Part shown: piece by piece, positions 26,623 to 39,114 of the stretch | Position numbering within the stretch: position 1 is the first letter of the stretch | How the letters are laid out: every line of letters begins with the position of its first letter | Assembly: GCF_000220395.1 (NCBI RefSeq) | Contig: NW_004087695.1 | Span: 1-51,393, forward strand | Direction of reading: 5' to 3' | DNA: 51,393 bases | DNA from: Ichthyophthirius multifiliis | Lineage: Eukaryota > Ciliophora > Oligohymenophorea > Hymenostomatida | Notes under the pieces: generated by a model | What the model was told of the DNA's origin: nothing | Database searches by the model: none | What the model saw: the letters and a program-made list of their open reading frames with translations, nothing else | Translations under genes and position numbers: made by a program

Positions 26623-28022
26623 ATGGGTAATGCTTGTTGTTGCAATAGTCAACCATAATATGAATAAGTTCATACAGAAGGTAAACAACCTGAAATTTAT
26701 GAAAGCGAATTTTAAAATTTACGACATATACCATAAGTACCTCTAGGTTTATTCTTTTCTTTAAAATAAAATAAAAAAATTAAATAAATATAGATTTCTA
26801 ATAAAAAAAATAAAATTATTAAAGTACAAATGATAAAGACAATAATTTTCCTTAATCATAAATAGCTAAAATAATATAAATAATTCCAAATTATCTAAAT
26901 TAATATTCAAAGTAAACTTTAGAAAAATAAGGCAATTTTATTTACGACCAAGACGATCCTGATGATAAAGAATTACCTGTTTCAGGCCCTTATGAATTTG
27001 AAAACGGGGCTGTATATATAGGTTAATGGAAAAACGGAAATAGACATGGTAAAGGGACATAATATTGGCCAGACGGTAGTTTATATGAAGGATATTGGAA
27101 AAATAGTAAAATAAAAAATATAAATATACATAAGTATCATATTAAAATAAAAAAAAGATATGTCAGAAGGAAAAGGAAGACTAATACATGCAGATGGAGA
27201 TGTCTATATAGGAAATTGGAAAAAAGATAAAGCGAATGGTTTTGGGGTTTATTTGCATATTGATAATGCAAAATATGAAGGGGAATGGCTTGATGATAAA
27301 TAACATGGGAAAGGAACTGAGTCCTGGCCTAATGGGGCTTTTTTTATAGGGGAATATTTTGAAGGTAAAAAGGAAGGGAAAGGTACTTTTAAATGGGCTG
27401 ATGGGTCTTTTTATGAAGGAAATTTTAATAATAATTAAATTCATGGGTTTGGGAAATATATTTGGCCGGATAATCGGACATATGAAGGTGAGTGGTAATT
27501 CAATAAAATGGAAGGTAAAGGAATTTTTGATTGGGCTGATGGGAAAAATTATTAAGGGGAATATTTAAATGATAAAAGACATGGGTATGGGGTTTTTAAA
27601 TGGCCAGATGGTATTTTATTTTTATATATTTAAATATTTATTGTTTTTATAAAAAGGAAAATTTATAAAGGATAATGGGTATAAGGTAAATAGCATGGAG
27701 TTGGGCATTTTATTAATTTAGAAGGGATAGAAATAAAAGGTGTTTGGGTTGATGGAAAAAGAGAAAAATTGTATATTTTTATTAATAAATATAAAAGTTA
27801 TATATATTTTTATTTAATTTTTAATTGTAAAAAAAATAAAAAAAAAGAATTGATGAAGATGGAAATGAAACAAAAGATGATGATAGTATTGAATAAGATT
27901 ATATTGATAAATAAGCGAATTCAATTTTTTAAATTAAAAAATAAAAAATAAAAAAATAAGAAAAATAAATAAAGGAAGTCAATTTTTAGGAGAAAAAAAA
28001 TGAATCTAAAATTAAACATTGA
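26623..28022 (+). CDS. MORN-repeat protein with myristoylation/palmitoylation-type N-terminus
   Basis: Five exons: 26623-26746, 26794-27105, 27158-27610, 27657-27770, 27848-28022; about 392 residues. The start [10 protein letters not shown] has Gly2 and Cys5-7, the classic pattern for N-myristoylation plus palmitoylation, predicting membrane anchoring. From about residue 110 there are roughly nine MORN repeats, for example [58 protein letters not shown] and [14 protein letters not shown]. The tail is acidic then Lys/Gln-rich. MORN repeats occur in ciliate cortical and axonemal proteins and in PIP kinases; no kinase domain follows here. Exon 4 must read GGA AAA ATT TAT (GKIYKGQW) to continue the repeat, which needs one more A than the four at 27658-27661. 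Confidence 0.87.
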
Positions 28023-28250
28023 TGTAAGTATTTTTAATAGTATATTGAAAAAATAAAAATAAAAAATATTAGATTATTTATGAAAGTATTGGCATTAAAA
28101 TAATTAATAATGATAAAAATAAGTTAAAATATTAACTTTGTTTTATTTTATTTATAAATTAAATAATTATTATATATATATTTTTTTTTTTATATATATA
28201 ATATAAATAAAAATATTAAAATAATTTTTTCGTTATTTTAATATAAAAAA

Positions 28251-28458
28251 ATGAAAAATTAATAATAATAATAATAAGCTTTTTTTAGTTTAAATACACA
28301 TAGATATAATTCTTCAGATTATAAATAAAAAAATATAAGCCCAAATAATTAATTGAATAAAAATCATTAGAAATTTAGTTAATAAGATAACTTTTAAATG
28401 TAACAAAAAAAAAATTAAATAATAAAAAATAGGGAAAACTTAACATTTAATGGAATAA

Positions 28459-28491
<33 letters not shown>

Positions 28492-31068
28492 CTTATATAT
28501 TTAATAATAAAGAAAAAATATGAAAGATTATTTAAGAATTATTCCGAAATCTATATCATATGATAAAGAATAACTTTATGAAAATTTAATTAAAACTAAA
28601 TAAACAGTTAATTGTTTAACAAATGAAATAACAAAAATTAGAGCATCAAATAATAGTTTAAGAGTATATTTTTTATTTTTTTTAAATTAATTTTTATTTA
28701 AATGATTTTATAGGAAGAAATTAGTAAATTTATAATCTAAGATTAAAAATAACCTATTATATCAAACGCATTATCTTTTTTGAATAAAGATTAAAATGAA
28801 GTTTTAAATAATTATAATTATTTTTTTAGAAAAAAAATAGAATTCTATAATACCTAATTTAAAAAAATAAGTATAATATTTAAACAATTAATTAGTCTAA
28901 AAAGAAAAAGAATCAAATTTATTAAAAAGAAAAACAAAACTTACAAAAATATCTGAATTAGAAGTAAATTTCTTATATAAATATATATAAATATAAAAAT
29001 ATTTATATATAAAAATATATATATATAAATATATTTTATTTAAAAAAAAAAATTATTAATATTTATTAAATTTATATTAATAATAATATTCGATTTTCTC
29101 TGAAAATTCTTATTTCTTTGGTATATATTATACAAACAGATTGAAATAAAATAATTTTAAGATGAAACTATTAGATTGAAATATCTACTTTAATAATCAT
29201 TAAACTATGGAAAAAATAAGGATTAGTTTAAATAAATATATTTTTTTTATTTAATAAAGTTAAAAAATAAAGGTTTATTCAATATAATTTACACGAAAGT
29301 TATTTAAATTAATTAAATTAAATAAACAATTTATAAAAGCAGAAAAAAGAATAATAAAATAAAATTTAAGAATTAAACTAATAAATATAAAATTTAAACG
29401 AAAATATAATAAAACTAGAAAAACAAAACTAACTTTTATAAAATGAAAAAAATATGTACAAAAATTCTTTATCCTAAAAAGAAAAAGAAATATAATAATA
29501 TGATTTAGCTCAATATAGTGATTAAAAAAAAAATATTCTTTAAACCGAAAGTTAATTAAAAATTGAATTAAATAATAAAATTGAAAAATGCAATAAATAT
29601 TAAAAAAACATTCATTTATAAAACATAAAAATCAAAGAAATTGAAAATAAATTTAAAAAAGCAATTTAAGATTATGAAATTAAGCTTGCCGAATAAGTTG
29701 AATAGAACTAAATTTTAGCTTAAAAAAATGAAAAGGAACACCAAGAATATTTAGAGTTATAAGAAAAATTTGAAAAATATTTTCCTATGAGAAGATATAA
29801 TAATAAGAAATTCGATTCTATGAAAGTAATTAATTATATAAATATATTTTATTTTATTGTGTATTTTATATTTTAAAAAAAAAAAGAATCCCACTTTTAT
29901 ATCGCTAGATGGTAATATTGAAGGATCTCTAAAAATTGAATTTTCGAAAAATTTAAATGAAGGAACACCAAGGTAAGCATGTATTAAAAAAAAAAGATTA
30001 TCATAAACTAATAACTAAATGGCTTTTTAAGTTGCTAAAGAGATTAAATATAAAATGATTTTTAAAAATATTTCTTATGAAAATGTTTAAATAGTAATAA
30101 ATAAATATATTTAAATTTTATTATAGAAATTTATATATAGATATTTAATAGTTTTAATTAAAATATTAAAGATAATTTATGCTTATAAAAATTAAAATAA
30201 TTTTTCTAAAAGTAATTTTTATAAATGATATATTTTTAAATAGAATATTTAACAAAAACATATAAAAGTGAGCCATTTTGTGTATAAAATGAAGAATAAT
30301 TAAAAAGTATTTTAAAATACTTTTTAAATGATGAATGTATTTAAGAGGATTAATTAGAATATTAATAAATTAATATTCAAATTATAAAAGATAAATTCAT
30401 AAAACTTTTCTTACCATATTAAATCTTAAATAAAAATAATAGCTAAGAAATACATTATAATCTAGCACTAGTAATAAGATAAAAAAAAAAAAAAATATAT
30501 GAATATAATATATAAAAATAAAATAAATATATATATATATATAATATATAGGTATTTATATATATTATTTAAATTTATACATATATATATTTTTATAATT
30601 TTCAAATATATATATTATTAGTTCTTTTAAAAAAATTCTCTTATTTTTAATAATTATTTTAAAAATTAAAATTATTAACTAATAAGTCGATAGTAATTTA
30701 CTGATTTTCTAATTGATAATAATTTAAGTCTTGATACTAATTAATTAGAATATATATATTAGTTATCCTATATTATTAATTAAAATATATCTTATCTTAA
30801 TTTTGAATAATTATTAGCAACTTTATATGAAAAAATATAAACGGATTGGAAATTATTAAAGAAGAGTTTTGAAAAAATAATCAAAAAAATATTTATTAAG
30901 AAAATATAAAGAATAAAATTATTTTAAAAATTTATATATATATAATTATGTATATATTTATATATAATATATAAATATTAAAAAAAAAAATTAAATTCAA
31001 AAATATATTAATATTTTATTGAATATTTGATAAAAATACATTCAAAAAATTCTAAATATTTTTTTTGA
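28251..31068 (+). CDS. large coiled-coil protein, unidentified (several frame breaks)
   Basis: Probable exons: 28251-28464, 28513-28663, 28714-28800, 28830-28963, 29140-29225, 29260-29825, 29887-29972, 29997-30093, 30141-30470, 30622-31068; about 733 residues. The start MKNQQQQQQAFF has a Gln run written with TAA codons. Residues about 80-410 are coiled coil (EITKIRASNNSLR, NLKKQVQYLNNQLVQKEKES, KIQELNQQIQNLNENIIKLE, EIKLAEQVEQNQ). A globular C-terminal part follows (LDGNIEGSLKIEFSKNLNEG, NEEQLKSILKYFLNDECIQE, DFLIDNNLSLDTNQLEYIYQ). All splice phases agree only if one A is added in each of four A-runs (28513-28518, 28830-28837, 29211-29216, 29262-29267). The last 30 residues look non-coding. 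Ciliary or cytoskeletal function is a guess. Confidence 0.65.
28467..28490. repeat. long poly(A) tract in the first intron
   Basis: An uninterrupted run of about 24 A just after the donor site of the first intron of the coiled-coil gene. Such tracts are prone to length error in sequencing and in cells. Confidence 0.8.
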
Positions 31069-31215
31069 ATTTCTTGTTTAATATTAAAAATATTAAATAT
31101 ATATATATATATATAAATAAATTTTGTTAGTGTTTTCTTTCATTTATATTTATAATATTTTTTTTTTTATAAAAGTAAAAACTGAAAAATAGAAAAACTA
31201 TTTAATTGAAAGTAA

Positions 31216-32189
31216 ATGAGCACAAATGAAGATGGAGTAAATATTAGAGTAATTTGCAGAATGAGACCTTTAAATAATTTAGAAAAATCAACAGGAGGTT
31301 AAAAATGCGTAGAATATACAAATACGACAATTTAAGTTACTTTGATGGGTGAAAAACCATAAGAATTCACTTTTGATAGAATTATTAATCCAAGTACAAA
31401 TTAAAAAGAAGTTTTTGAAATAGTGGCTTGTCCAGTTATTGAAAGTTATTATTTTTAATCTTTAATTTAGTTTAAAATATTTATAATAAATATAATTTTG
31501 AAATTAAATAAGGTGTTATGTAAGGATACAATGGAACAATATTTTGTTATGGATAAACATCTTCTGGGAAAACATTTACTATGGAAGTAAATTATAAATA
31601 TAATATATTTACATATATTATTTCTTATGTTTTTATTATTATAAAATAAATTTAAAAAAGGGTCCTGATAATTATACAGATGAAACAAAAGGTATTTTTA
31701 TATATAAAATTAAATTAATTTACAAAAATATAGGTTTAATACCAAGAATGATGGAAAAAGTTTTCGATTTAATAATAAATGCAAGTGAAGATTAAGAATT
31801 TTAAATAAAGGTTTCATTTATAGAAATTTATAATGAAAGAATAATTGATTTAATTGATAGTATAAATTTAAATATAATAATCTTTTTAAAATAAAATTTT
31901 CAATTAATTTAAAAAAAAGACACAAAATAAAATTTATAAGTAAAAGAATGTAAAACAAGAGGAATTTATATATAAGATGCGTCTGAAATATTTGTAACCT
32001 CTACCTATGAAATGCTAGAAATTATGAAAGCTGGTTCTTTGAATAGAACTTAAGCAGCAACAAGAATGAATGAGCGATCTTCAAGATCTCATAGTTTATT
32101 TTATCTTTAAGTTTATAAAAAAAATATTGCTACAGATACTACTACTATAAGTAAATTATATTTCGTTGATTTAGCCGGAAGTGAAAAAG

Positions 32190-32240
<51 letters not shown>

Positions 32241-32737
32241 AGATAAGTAAAACAAATGTATCTGGTTAATAATTAGAAGAAGCGAAAAATATAAATAAAT
32301 CATTAACATGTTTAGGTATGGTTATAAATGCTTTAACTTCTAATGGAAAAGAACATATTCCTTACAGAGATTCTAAATTGACAAGAATTTTATAAGAATC
32401 TTTAGGAGGAAATGCAAAAACAACTTTAGTTATTAATATTTCTATGTGCTCTTATAATGATAAGGAAATTTTGTAAACTTTAAGATTTGGTTTTAGAGCG
32501 AAAAGTATTAAAAATAAAGCTAAAAAAAATGAGGAAAAATCTGCTAAAGAATTAATGCTTTTATTAGATTAGGCAAACAATAAAATTAAATATTAAGAAG
32601 AGATAATAAATACTTTATAATTATAGTTAGGTGAAGAAACAACAGGATAAAGGCCAAGAAATAATACTGTAAAAGAAAACAATAATAATGAAGAAATTAA
32701 AAAAGTAAATAAAATATAATAAAATAATAATAATAAT

Positions 32738-32780
<43 letters not shown>

Positions 32781-33517
32781 GTTAATAATAAACATAGTCT
32801 ATGAAAATTTTATAATAACATTTGGAAATTTTAAAATTAAAGGAATAATTTCAAAATTGTAATTAATTAAAATTAGATTTAGAAATTGAATTATTAAATA
32901 AATAAAATGAAATTTAATCTGTATTTTTTTTTCTAATGTATATTATTTTTATAATTAAAATAATTAGTTAAAAGATAATATTGAAGATTTAAAAAATTTA
33001 GCTGATAATTAGGAAAAAAATTATAAATAAATAATTGAAAAAGAATTAAAATAAAAAATAATTTCAGAAAATAATTATCATGAGATTATTGATTAATTTG
33101 AGTTAGTTAAATAACATCTTGATTTTTGTTTGATTAGTTAAAAAGTTTCAGAAGAAAATAATAATAATATATAATCTGATAATAAATAAGATGAGATTCT
33201 TAATTAAATTAATATATATGTTTAATAAATTTAATGTTTAAATGATAATATTTTAAAAAACGGATTTGTTTCTTTGTAAACCTAAAATTTAGATAATTCT
33301 TAAGTATTAAATATATATAAAAAAAATGTTTGTAATTTTATTTTACATAAAATAAAGTAAAAAATTGAAAATTTGTAAATAGAATATGATTAATTGAATA
33401 ATTCTTTTAAAGATATTTTTGAAAAAAGTGAGGATGTAAATTTTAAATTAAATATAGATTAAAGTAGTGAGGAAAATAATATTTCTGAAAAAAAATAAAA
33501 TTAATTAAAAGATAAAG

Positions 33518-33563
<46 letters not shown>

Positions 33564-34769
33564 TAGTCTGATAATTCTATTAAAATTGTAGAAGAAATCG
33601 CTTCTTCTTTTATTGAATATAATAATAAATCTTAAATTGATATAAAAATGGAATAAAATTTAATTTATTTATAAGAACTTATTCATTCTTAAAATCAATA
33701 AATTTAATTTCTAAGTATTGAAAACGATAAATAATTAAATTTAATTAATAAATATAAAACATAAAACATATCTTTGTAAAATAAATACATTACTATTGTT
33801 GGCAATTTAAAAAAATATTGTTAAAATAAAATTTAACAAAAATAAAATTAAATTGTTTCTTTAAGAAGTACTATTGTAATTTGTTTTTGTTATTATTTTC
33901 AATTATTTAAATATAATTAAAAATTAAATAAAAATAGAAAAACTTATAAGAACAAATTAATATATAAAATTTAGAAACTTAAAAAAACAATACTACTAAA
34001 GATTAAGAAATTAATTAACTATTATATTAAATAGATTAATTAAGAGAGTATTTTAAATAATATATTGATTTTTTTTTTATTTTAAATTATAGAAATTTAG
34101 AAAATAAAGATCTTATAGATAGTCTTTAAAAAATTTAAAGTCAAAATTCTGAATTAATAAAAGATAAAAATTAATTATTTTAAAAACTTTAAAATTATAA
34201 AGAATAAATTGACTAATATGAAGAAAAAATAAAATAGTATAAATAATAATTAGAAATAAATTCTTAAAAACACGAATGTTAAAAGCCAATCAATTCTAAC
34301 ACAAATATAGAATCTTTAGGAAGATAAAGTGTAATTTCAAATCCAAAATTACAAATAAATAATTTAATTAAACCTAGTATTAGGGGAGGTATATATTTAT
34401 AAATTTATTTTTACTTTTATTCATAAAATTAATTTAAAAGGTGGAGGAAAAATATCTAATTATTAAAAAAATAATTAGTTTTTATTCTCAATGTGTATTG
34501 AAGAAGATGATATTATGAAAGATTAAAAAATAGAAGAAAATATAAAAAATAATAATATTAGTCCTACTTAGTTAATGAAGAAAATAATTGACACTGATGA
34601 TGAAGAAGATGAAATTAAACCTAGTGTATTTAATTTTTAAAAAAGTATAAAACATTTTTAATAAAAAATAAATTAAAATACAAACTAATAATAAATATAG
34701 CAATAATAGATAAATTAATAATAAAATAATAATTTATTATTTAATAGAATTAAAAGATTTTTTTATTGA
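31216..34769 (+). CDS. kinesin-1 (conventional kinesin) heavy chain
   Basis: Eleven exons: 31216-31444, 31513-31586, 31661-31691, 31734-31859, 31920-32188, 32243-32920, 32968-33516, 33567-33875, 33938-34047, 34093-34388, 34441-34769; exactly 999 residues with every phase matching. The N-terminal motor domain (1-330) has [15 protein letters not shown] start ([12 protein letters not shown]), P-loop GQTSSGKTF, switch [10 protein letters not shown], switch II DLAGSE and [19 protein letters not shown]. The order and the GGIYVQDA-like [14 protein letters not shown] block match kinesin-1/KIF5, a plus-end-directed microtubule motor for cargo transport. After the neck come an Asn run (AAT repeats, about 32730-32780), a long Q/N/K-rich coiled-coil stalk and an acidic then Gln-rich tail. 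No frame breaks, in contrast to the gene just upstream. Confidence 0.94.
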
Positions 34770-36334
34770 TTTGTATAAGAGAATAACAGTATTAACCTTT
34801 TTTTTCATAATTTCAGATTATATAGAATATTTTAAAATAAAATTAGTAGTATATATGATATGTATTCGTATGTATTTTTTTTATTTTTTTGTATATTATC
34901 ACTTTAAATGTATTCTAATTTTTATATCGCATTATATATAAAAACTATATTGAAAAACAGTAGATAAATATAAAATCAAATTTTATTTTATTCAATTAAA
35001 TTTATTAAAAATAATAAAAAAATGGCAATTTTTTTTATTAAATTAATTATTTTTATAAAAGAATATAAAATATATAAAAAAATAGATATATAAATATATA
35101 TAAATAAATAAATAAACATAATATATTCAAAAATATTTATATAAAAATAAAAATAAGTATTTATATTATTAATATATATATAAAATTTATAATATATATA
35201 TTTATTTATATTTATATATATATATATATTTTATATATGTATCAATGTATTTTTTATATATGTAAATATTTATTTATATATTAATTCATTCAAAAAACAT
35301 ATATTATTTATATTTTTATTTACTAATGATGAAAATATTTATAAATTTTTTCTATAATATGCTTTATTTATGATATTATTTGTTTTTTTTTGAAAAAATA
35401 AATAATTATATATGATATTTATTATCATTTATTTTAAATATATGCATTAATGACATACATTTAAAAAAAAAATTGTAAAATATTTATAATAATAAATTCT
35501 GTATTTTATTTAGTTTTGTCTTATTATACAAATTTTAAGTAATAAATTTAATAAGTCATTTAATATATATATTTAAATATATATATATAATATATATATA
35601 TATATACATATATATATCATTATATTCATTTTAATTTTTAAAATATTTGCATTACTAAGCTATAAATATGATATAATTATTCTTTATAATTTTTCCTATA
35701 AATATCTTTTAATTAATAGTTAGTTTTATTTTATTATTTTATTTTAATTAATTTATTATAATAATAATAAACAAATTTATATAAATATATTATTTATAAA
35801 TATTTAAAAATTTTATTTAAGAATTTGTAAATAAAAAAAGTCATAATAAATTATTTATATAATCTATAAAATATATATTTATAATATATATTAAAATTAA
35901 CTAATTATTTTTACACACAATTTAAATAATTGTGTATTTTAATTGACCTAAATGTAAAAATATAATAAATCACAATAATTATTCAATATTTAATAATTAC
36001 GATAATTTAAACAGTTTCGATTGTGTATATTAATATTTTTGAATGCTTCATATTTAAATGACAACCATATTTATTTTATAATCATATTATTTTTACTTTT
36101 CAATTAACTTTATAGAATCAATTTAAATATAGATTATTAATTGAAATATTTTATTATATTCTATTCAGTAAATTTTAAATTTATATATATTATATTATAT
36201 TGTAGAATATCAAAATTAAAATAAAATTGAAATTTTAATATTTTGTTTTTATATTATAATAAGCATTATTTTTTTATTTAATTCATCATTATATTCGATT
36301 TAAAAATTTTCATAAATATAAAAACAAAATTTAA
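34770..36334. other. AT desert downstream of kinesin
   Basis: About 1.55 kb of A/T with TATA repeats (35080-35250, 35560-35620). A short perfect inverted repeat ACACAATT...AATTGTGT lies at 35915-35935. No gene seen. Confidence 0.6.
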
Positions 36335-36580
36335 ATGTTATTTATAATTTGGTTAGAACCTATTCAATAAATAAAAAGTTTTAATAATTATGGTTTTATA
36401 TCCGTGCTTTTTATTTGTATAAGTGGTAATGGGAGTATTTAAAGTTTTGATGATAAATGTTATAAAATAGGGTTTGATTATATTTAAGCAAAACCTTTTA
36501 ATATAAATAATTTATATGCAGCTTTTATAAAATATTTCGAGTAATTTTGCAAACATGAAATTTCCTTTTTTTACTTTTGA
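36335..36580 (+). pseudogene. response-regulator receiver-domain fragment
   Basis: An 81-codon frame, GC-richer than its flanks, ending at TGA 36578-36580. The second half matches the C-terminal half of a two-component receiver domain: hydrophobic strand FISVLFICISGNGS (the position of the conserved Ser/Thr), then CYKIGFDYIQAKPFNINNL with the invariant Lys-Pro, then a last helix. The N-terminal half is not a clear match: where the phospho-acceptor Asp loop should be, the sequence reads MLFIIWLEPIQQ. No histidine kinase or upstream exons could be found in the preceding 1.5 kb. It is most likely a remnant of a hybrid histidine kinase gene, less likely a small degenerate receiver gene. Confidence 0.55.
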
Positions 36581-37116
36581 AAAGAAATATAAAAATAAAT
36601 AATAAAATTTTAATTATAATTATATTTATAAAAGTTAATATTAAAAATTATATAAATATATATTTATTAATAATGTATATATATACTATATAAAAATATA
36701 TTTATTATTAATGTATATATATATATATTAAAATTTATTTATTTATATTTTTTAAAAAGTTTTATATATTTATATTTAAAATATAAACTAATTTATTTGC
36801 ATAAGTTTAATATATTTTAAATACAACTGGTTAACTATATATAAATAATTTATTATAAGAAGTATTTTAAAAAATATTTACATATTTTATCACAAAAATG
36901 ATAATAAGATTTATTTTTTAAAAAATAAAATAATAATAATAATTTATCTTACTTTAACTATAAAAAAAAATTAAATATATGATGGATTTTATTTAAACAA
37001 TAATAATACTTAAATAAAAAAATAAATAAACTTAATTAAAAATTCATAAATATTTTAAATACTAACTTTATTTCTTTATATATATAAACTATTTTTATTA
37101 TTTATAAAAAATCTTT
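36581..37116. other. AT-rich intergenic DNA
   Basis: About 540 bases of A/T between the receiver fragment and the 3' end of CCT8. Nothing gene-like. Confidence 0.6.
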
Positions 37117-39017
37117 TCATTCTCTATCATCCCAATTTCCTTAATTTTAAGGCATTTTAGGACCTCCTGCTTATTTAGCAATAACAATCTAATAATATTT
37201 CAAATAAGATATAAAAAATAAAAATACCTAATCAACTTTAAGAATTGTAATTGCAGCATCAACAGCTAATCTAATAGCCCATGATTTACTTAACAAATGG
37301 TCATAAACGCCAAGTTCACTAGATTTATTAATAGTTCCATTCTATTAAATATATTTAATAAATAAAAAATATATATTTTACATTTATATCAATTCCATGA
37401 GATTAAACAGCATTAGCAGTAATTAATTTTGGAATAATTTCATTAGAATTCAAGCCTGCATTTTCAGCCAAAATTCTAGGAATAATTTCAAATGATAAAG
37501 CAAATCTATTAAATGCATACTAAGATAAATCTTCTAAATCTTTAGCATCTTATTATAATTTTTAAGAAATCATCAATTCAGTAGCCCCAGCACCAGGAAC
37601 TAAAAAAAAAATATTATATATTTATAAAATAATAATAAGCAAATAATATATACCGAATCTTCCATCCTTAAGTAAACATCTATATACATTAACTGCATCA
37701 TCAATAGCTCTTTCTATATCATCTAAAAGATTATGAGTAGATCCTCTAAGTACAATAGTATTAAGTTTACAATCTTCATTTTCTTTCTTTATAATAGTAA
37801 CTTTTTGGCTTCCGATTTCCTAAACAGTAGCACTATCACAGAATCCAATTTCTTCAGGAGTAGGGGCATCTACTCTTGCAATAGGGGAAGCTCCTAAGGC
37901 TTTACAAATTCTCTTTAGTTCGAACTTAGATTGTACTTTTACGATCATCATTTTATATTTTTCAATATAATGGAGTACTATTTCAGATATAGAACCTCCG
38001 GCTATTATTAAGTTTATACCAGCATCAGCAATTCTCTTTACTATATTTTCGGCGTGTTTTTCTTCGGATTTAGTGTAGTTTAGGAGCTCATTAGCATTTT
38101 TAATTAATACAGTTCCTTTAGTTTCGGATTATTGGGTATCTAAAGGACATGAATATACAGCTACTTTAGGGTTTGTGACGTGAGTTATGGAACCTTCGGA
38201 ACTTCTTTGGATTATTAAACCTTATTATACATAAGAATCTTCTATAGCAGCTCCCATTATTTTACATACACGGACAAATTCTAAATCGAAGTCGTGATGA
38301 TTGTCAGGTTTTGAATTTATACATGCTTAAGATACTAATCTTGAAAACATGCTTGCATAACTTATTTTTTATTTATATATATAAATATTTTATGATTATT
38401 TTTACTGTATTAATTTAGATTATAAAGCAGAACGTATAGCTTTAGTTACTTATTCTACATTTTTAGGATCATCGACAGTAAATTCAGTTAAGGTTTCTAA
38501 ATAAGTAATTGTTGCTTTTAAAGCTTGTTCATATCCAGTTATTATCTAAGAAGGATGGAGACCCATTTTAATCAAATTTTCGGCTTAAGAAAGAATTTCA
38601 CCAGATAAAGCTATTACTAAGTTTGTGGCATCTCCGCATTCATTTTCTTACATTTTAGAGGCCATTATGATCATTTTAGCTGCAGGGTGTTATACTTCAA
38701 GCTTATTTTTTGTTAATTTAAATTTTTTTTAGTTTTTTTTACTTCTTGCATTATTGTGGCAGCGTCGGATGTTACGAAAATCTTATCTAAGTGATTTATT
38801 ACCATCTTTTTCATACCGTTTGGACCTAAAGAAGTTTTGGTCATGTTAGATATTTCTTTACAGGCGTTAATGTTTTTAAGAACGGCTTCTTCCATTCCTG
38901 AGAAATGTTTATGTCCCTTTTTTATATTTTAATTTAATTATTTTGGCTTTTAATTTTTTTTTTTAAAGGTACTTCTTTTAAAAGACTGTTAACTCCATAT
39001 GATTATTATAGTGACAT
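37117..39017 (-). CDS. CCT8: chaperonin TRiC/CCT subunit theta
   Basis: Seven exons: 38973-39017, 38743-38916, 38406-38701, 37654-38360, 37382-37599, 37228-37341, 37117-37188; 541 residues, no frame break (human CCT8 is 548). CCT8-specific blocks: LLKEGHKHFSGMEEAVLKNI at the start, GPNGMKKMVINHLDKIFVTS, LEVQHPAAKMIIMASKMQE, GLHPSQIITGYE, TKGTVLIKNANELLNYTKSE, VLRGSTHNLLDDIERAIDDA, VPGAGATEL and the end VDQIVIAKQAGGPKMP...WDD. It forms one position of the cytosolic ring that folds actin, tubulin and other proteins using ATP. The ATP-hydrolysis motif usually GDGTN reads GDATN here (ECGDATNLV), keeping the catalytic Asp but replacing Gly. The apical glycine pair GGG in human VPGGGATE is VPGAGATE. 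Confidence 0.95.
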
Positions 39018-39082
39018 TTTTTTTTATTTTTATTTAATACTTTATATATTAGTTTTTTTTTTATTTTTTTAATATATATAAT

Positions 39083-39114
<32 letters not shown>

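Noticed and set aside
27611-27656. Read-through of this segment as coding, since it is in frame
   Set aside because: It would insert hydrophobic residues into the middle of a MORN repeat; GT...AG ends and flanking PDG/KIYKGQW show it is an intron.
35915-35935. Perfect 8-bp inverted repeat as a terminator or element end
   Set aside because: Short AT-rich palindromes are expected by chance in this composition and it flanks nothing.
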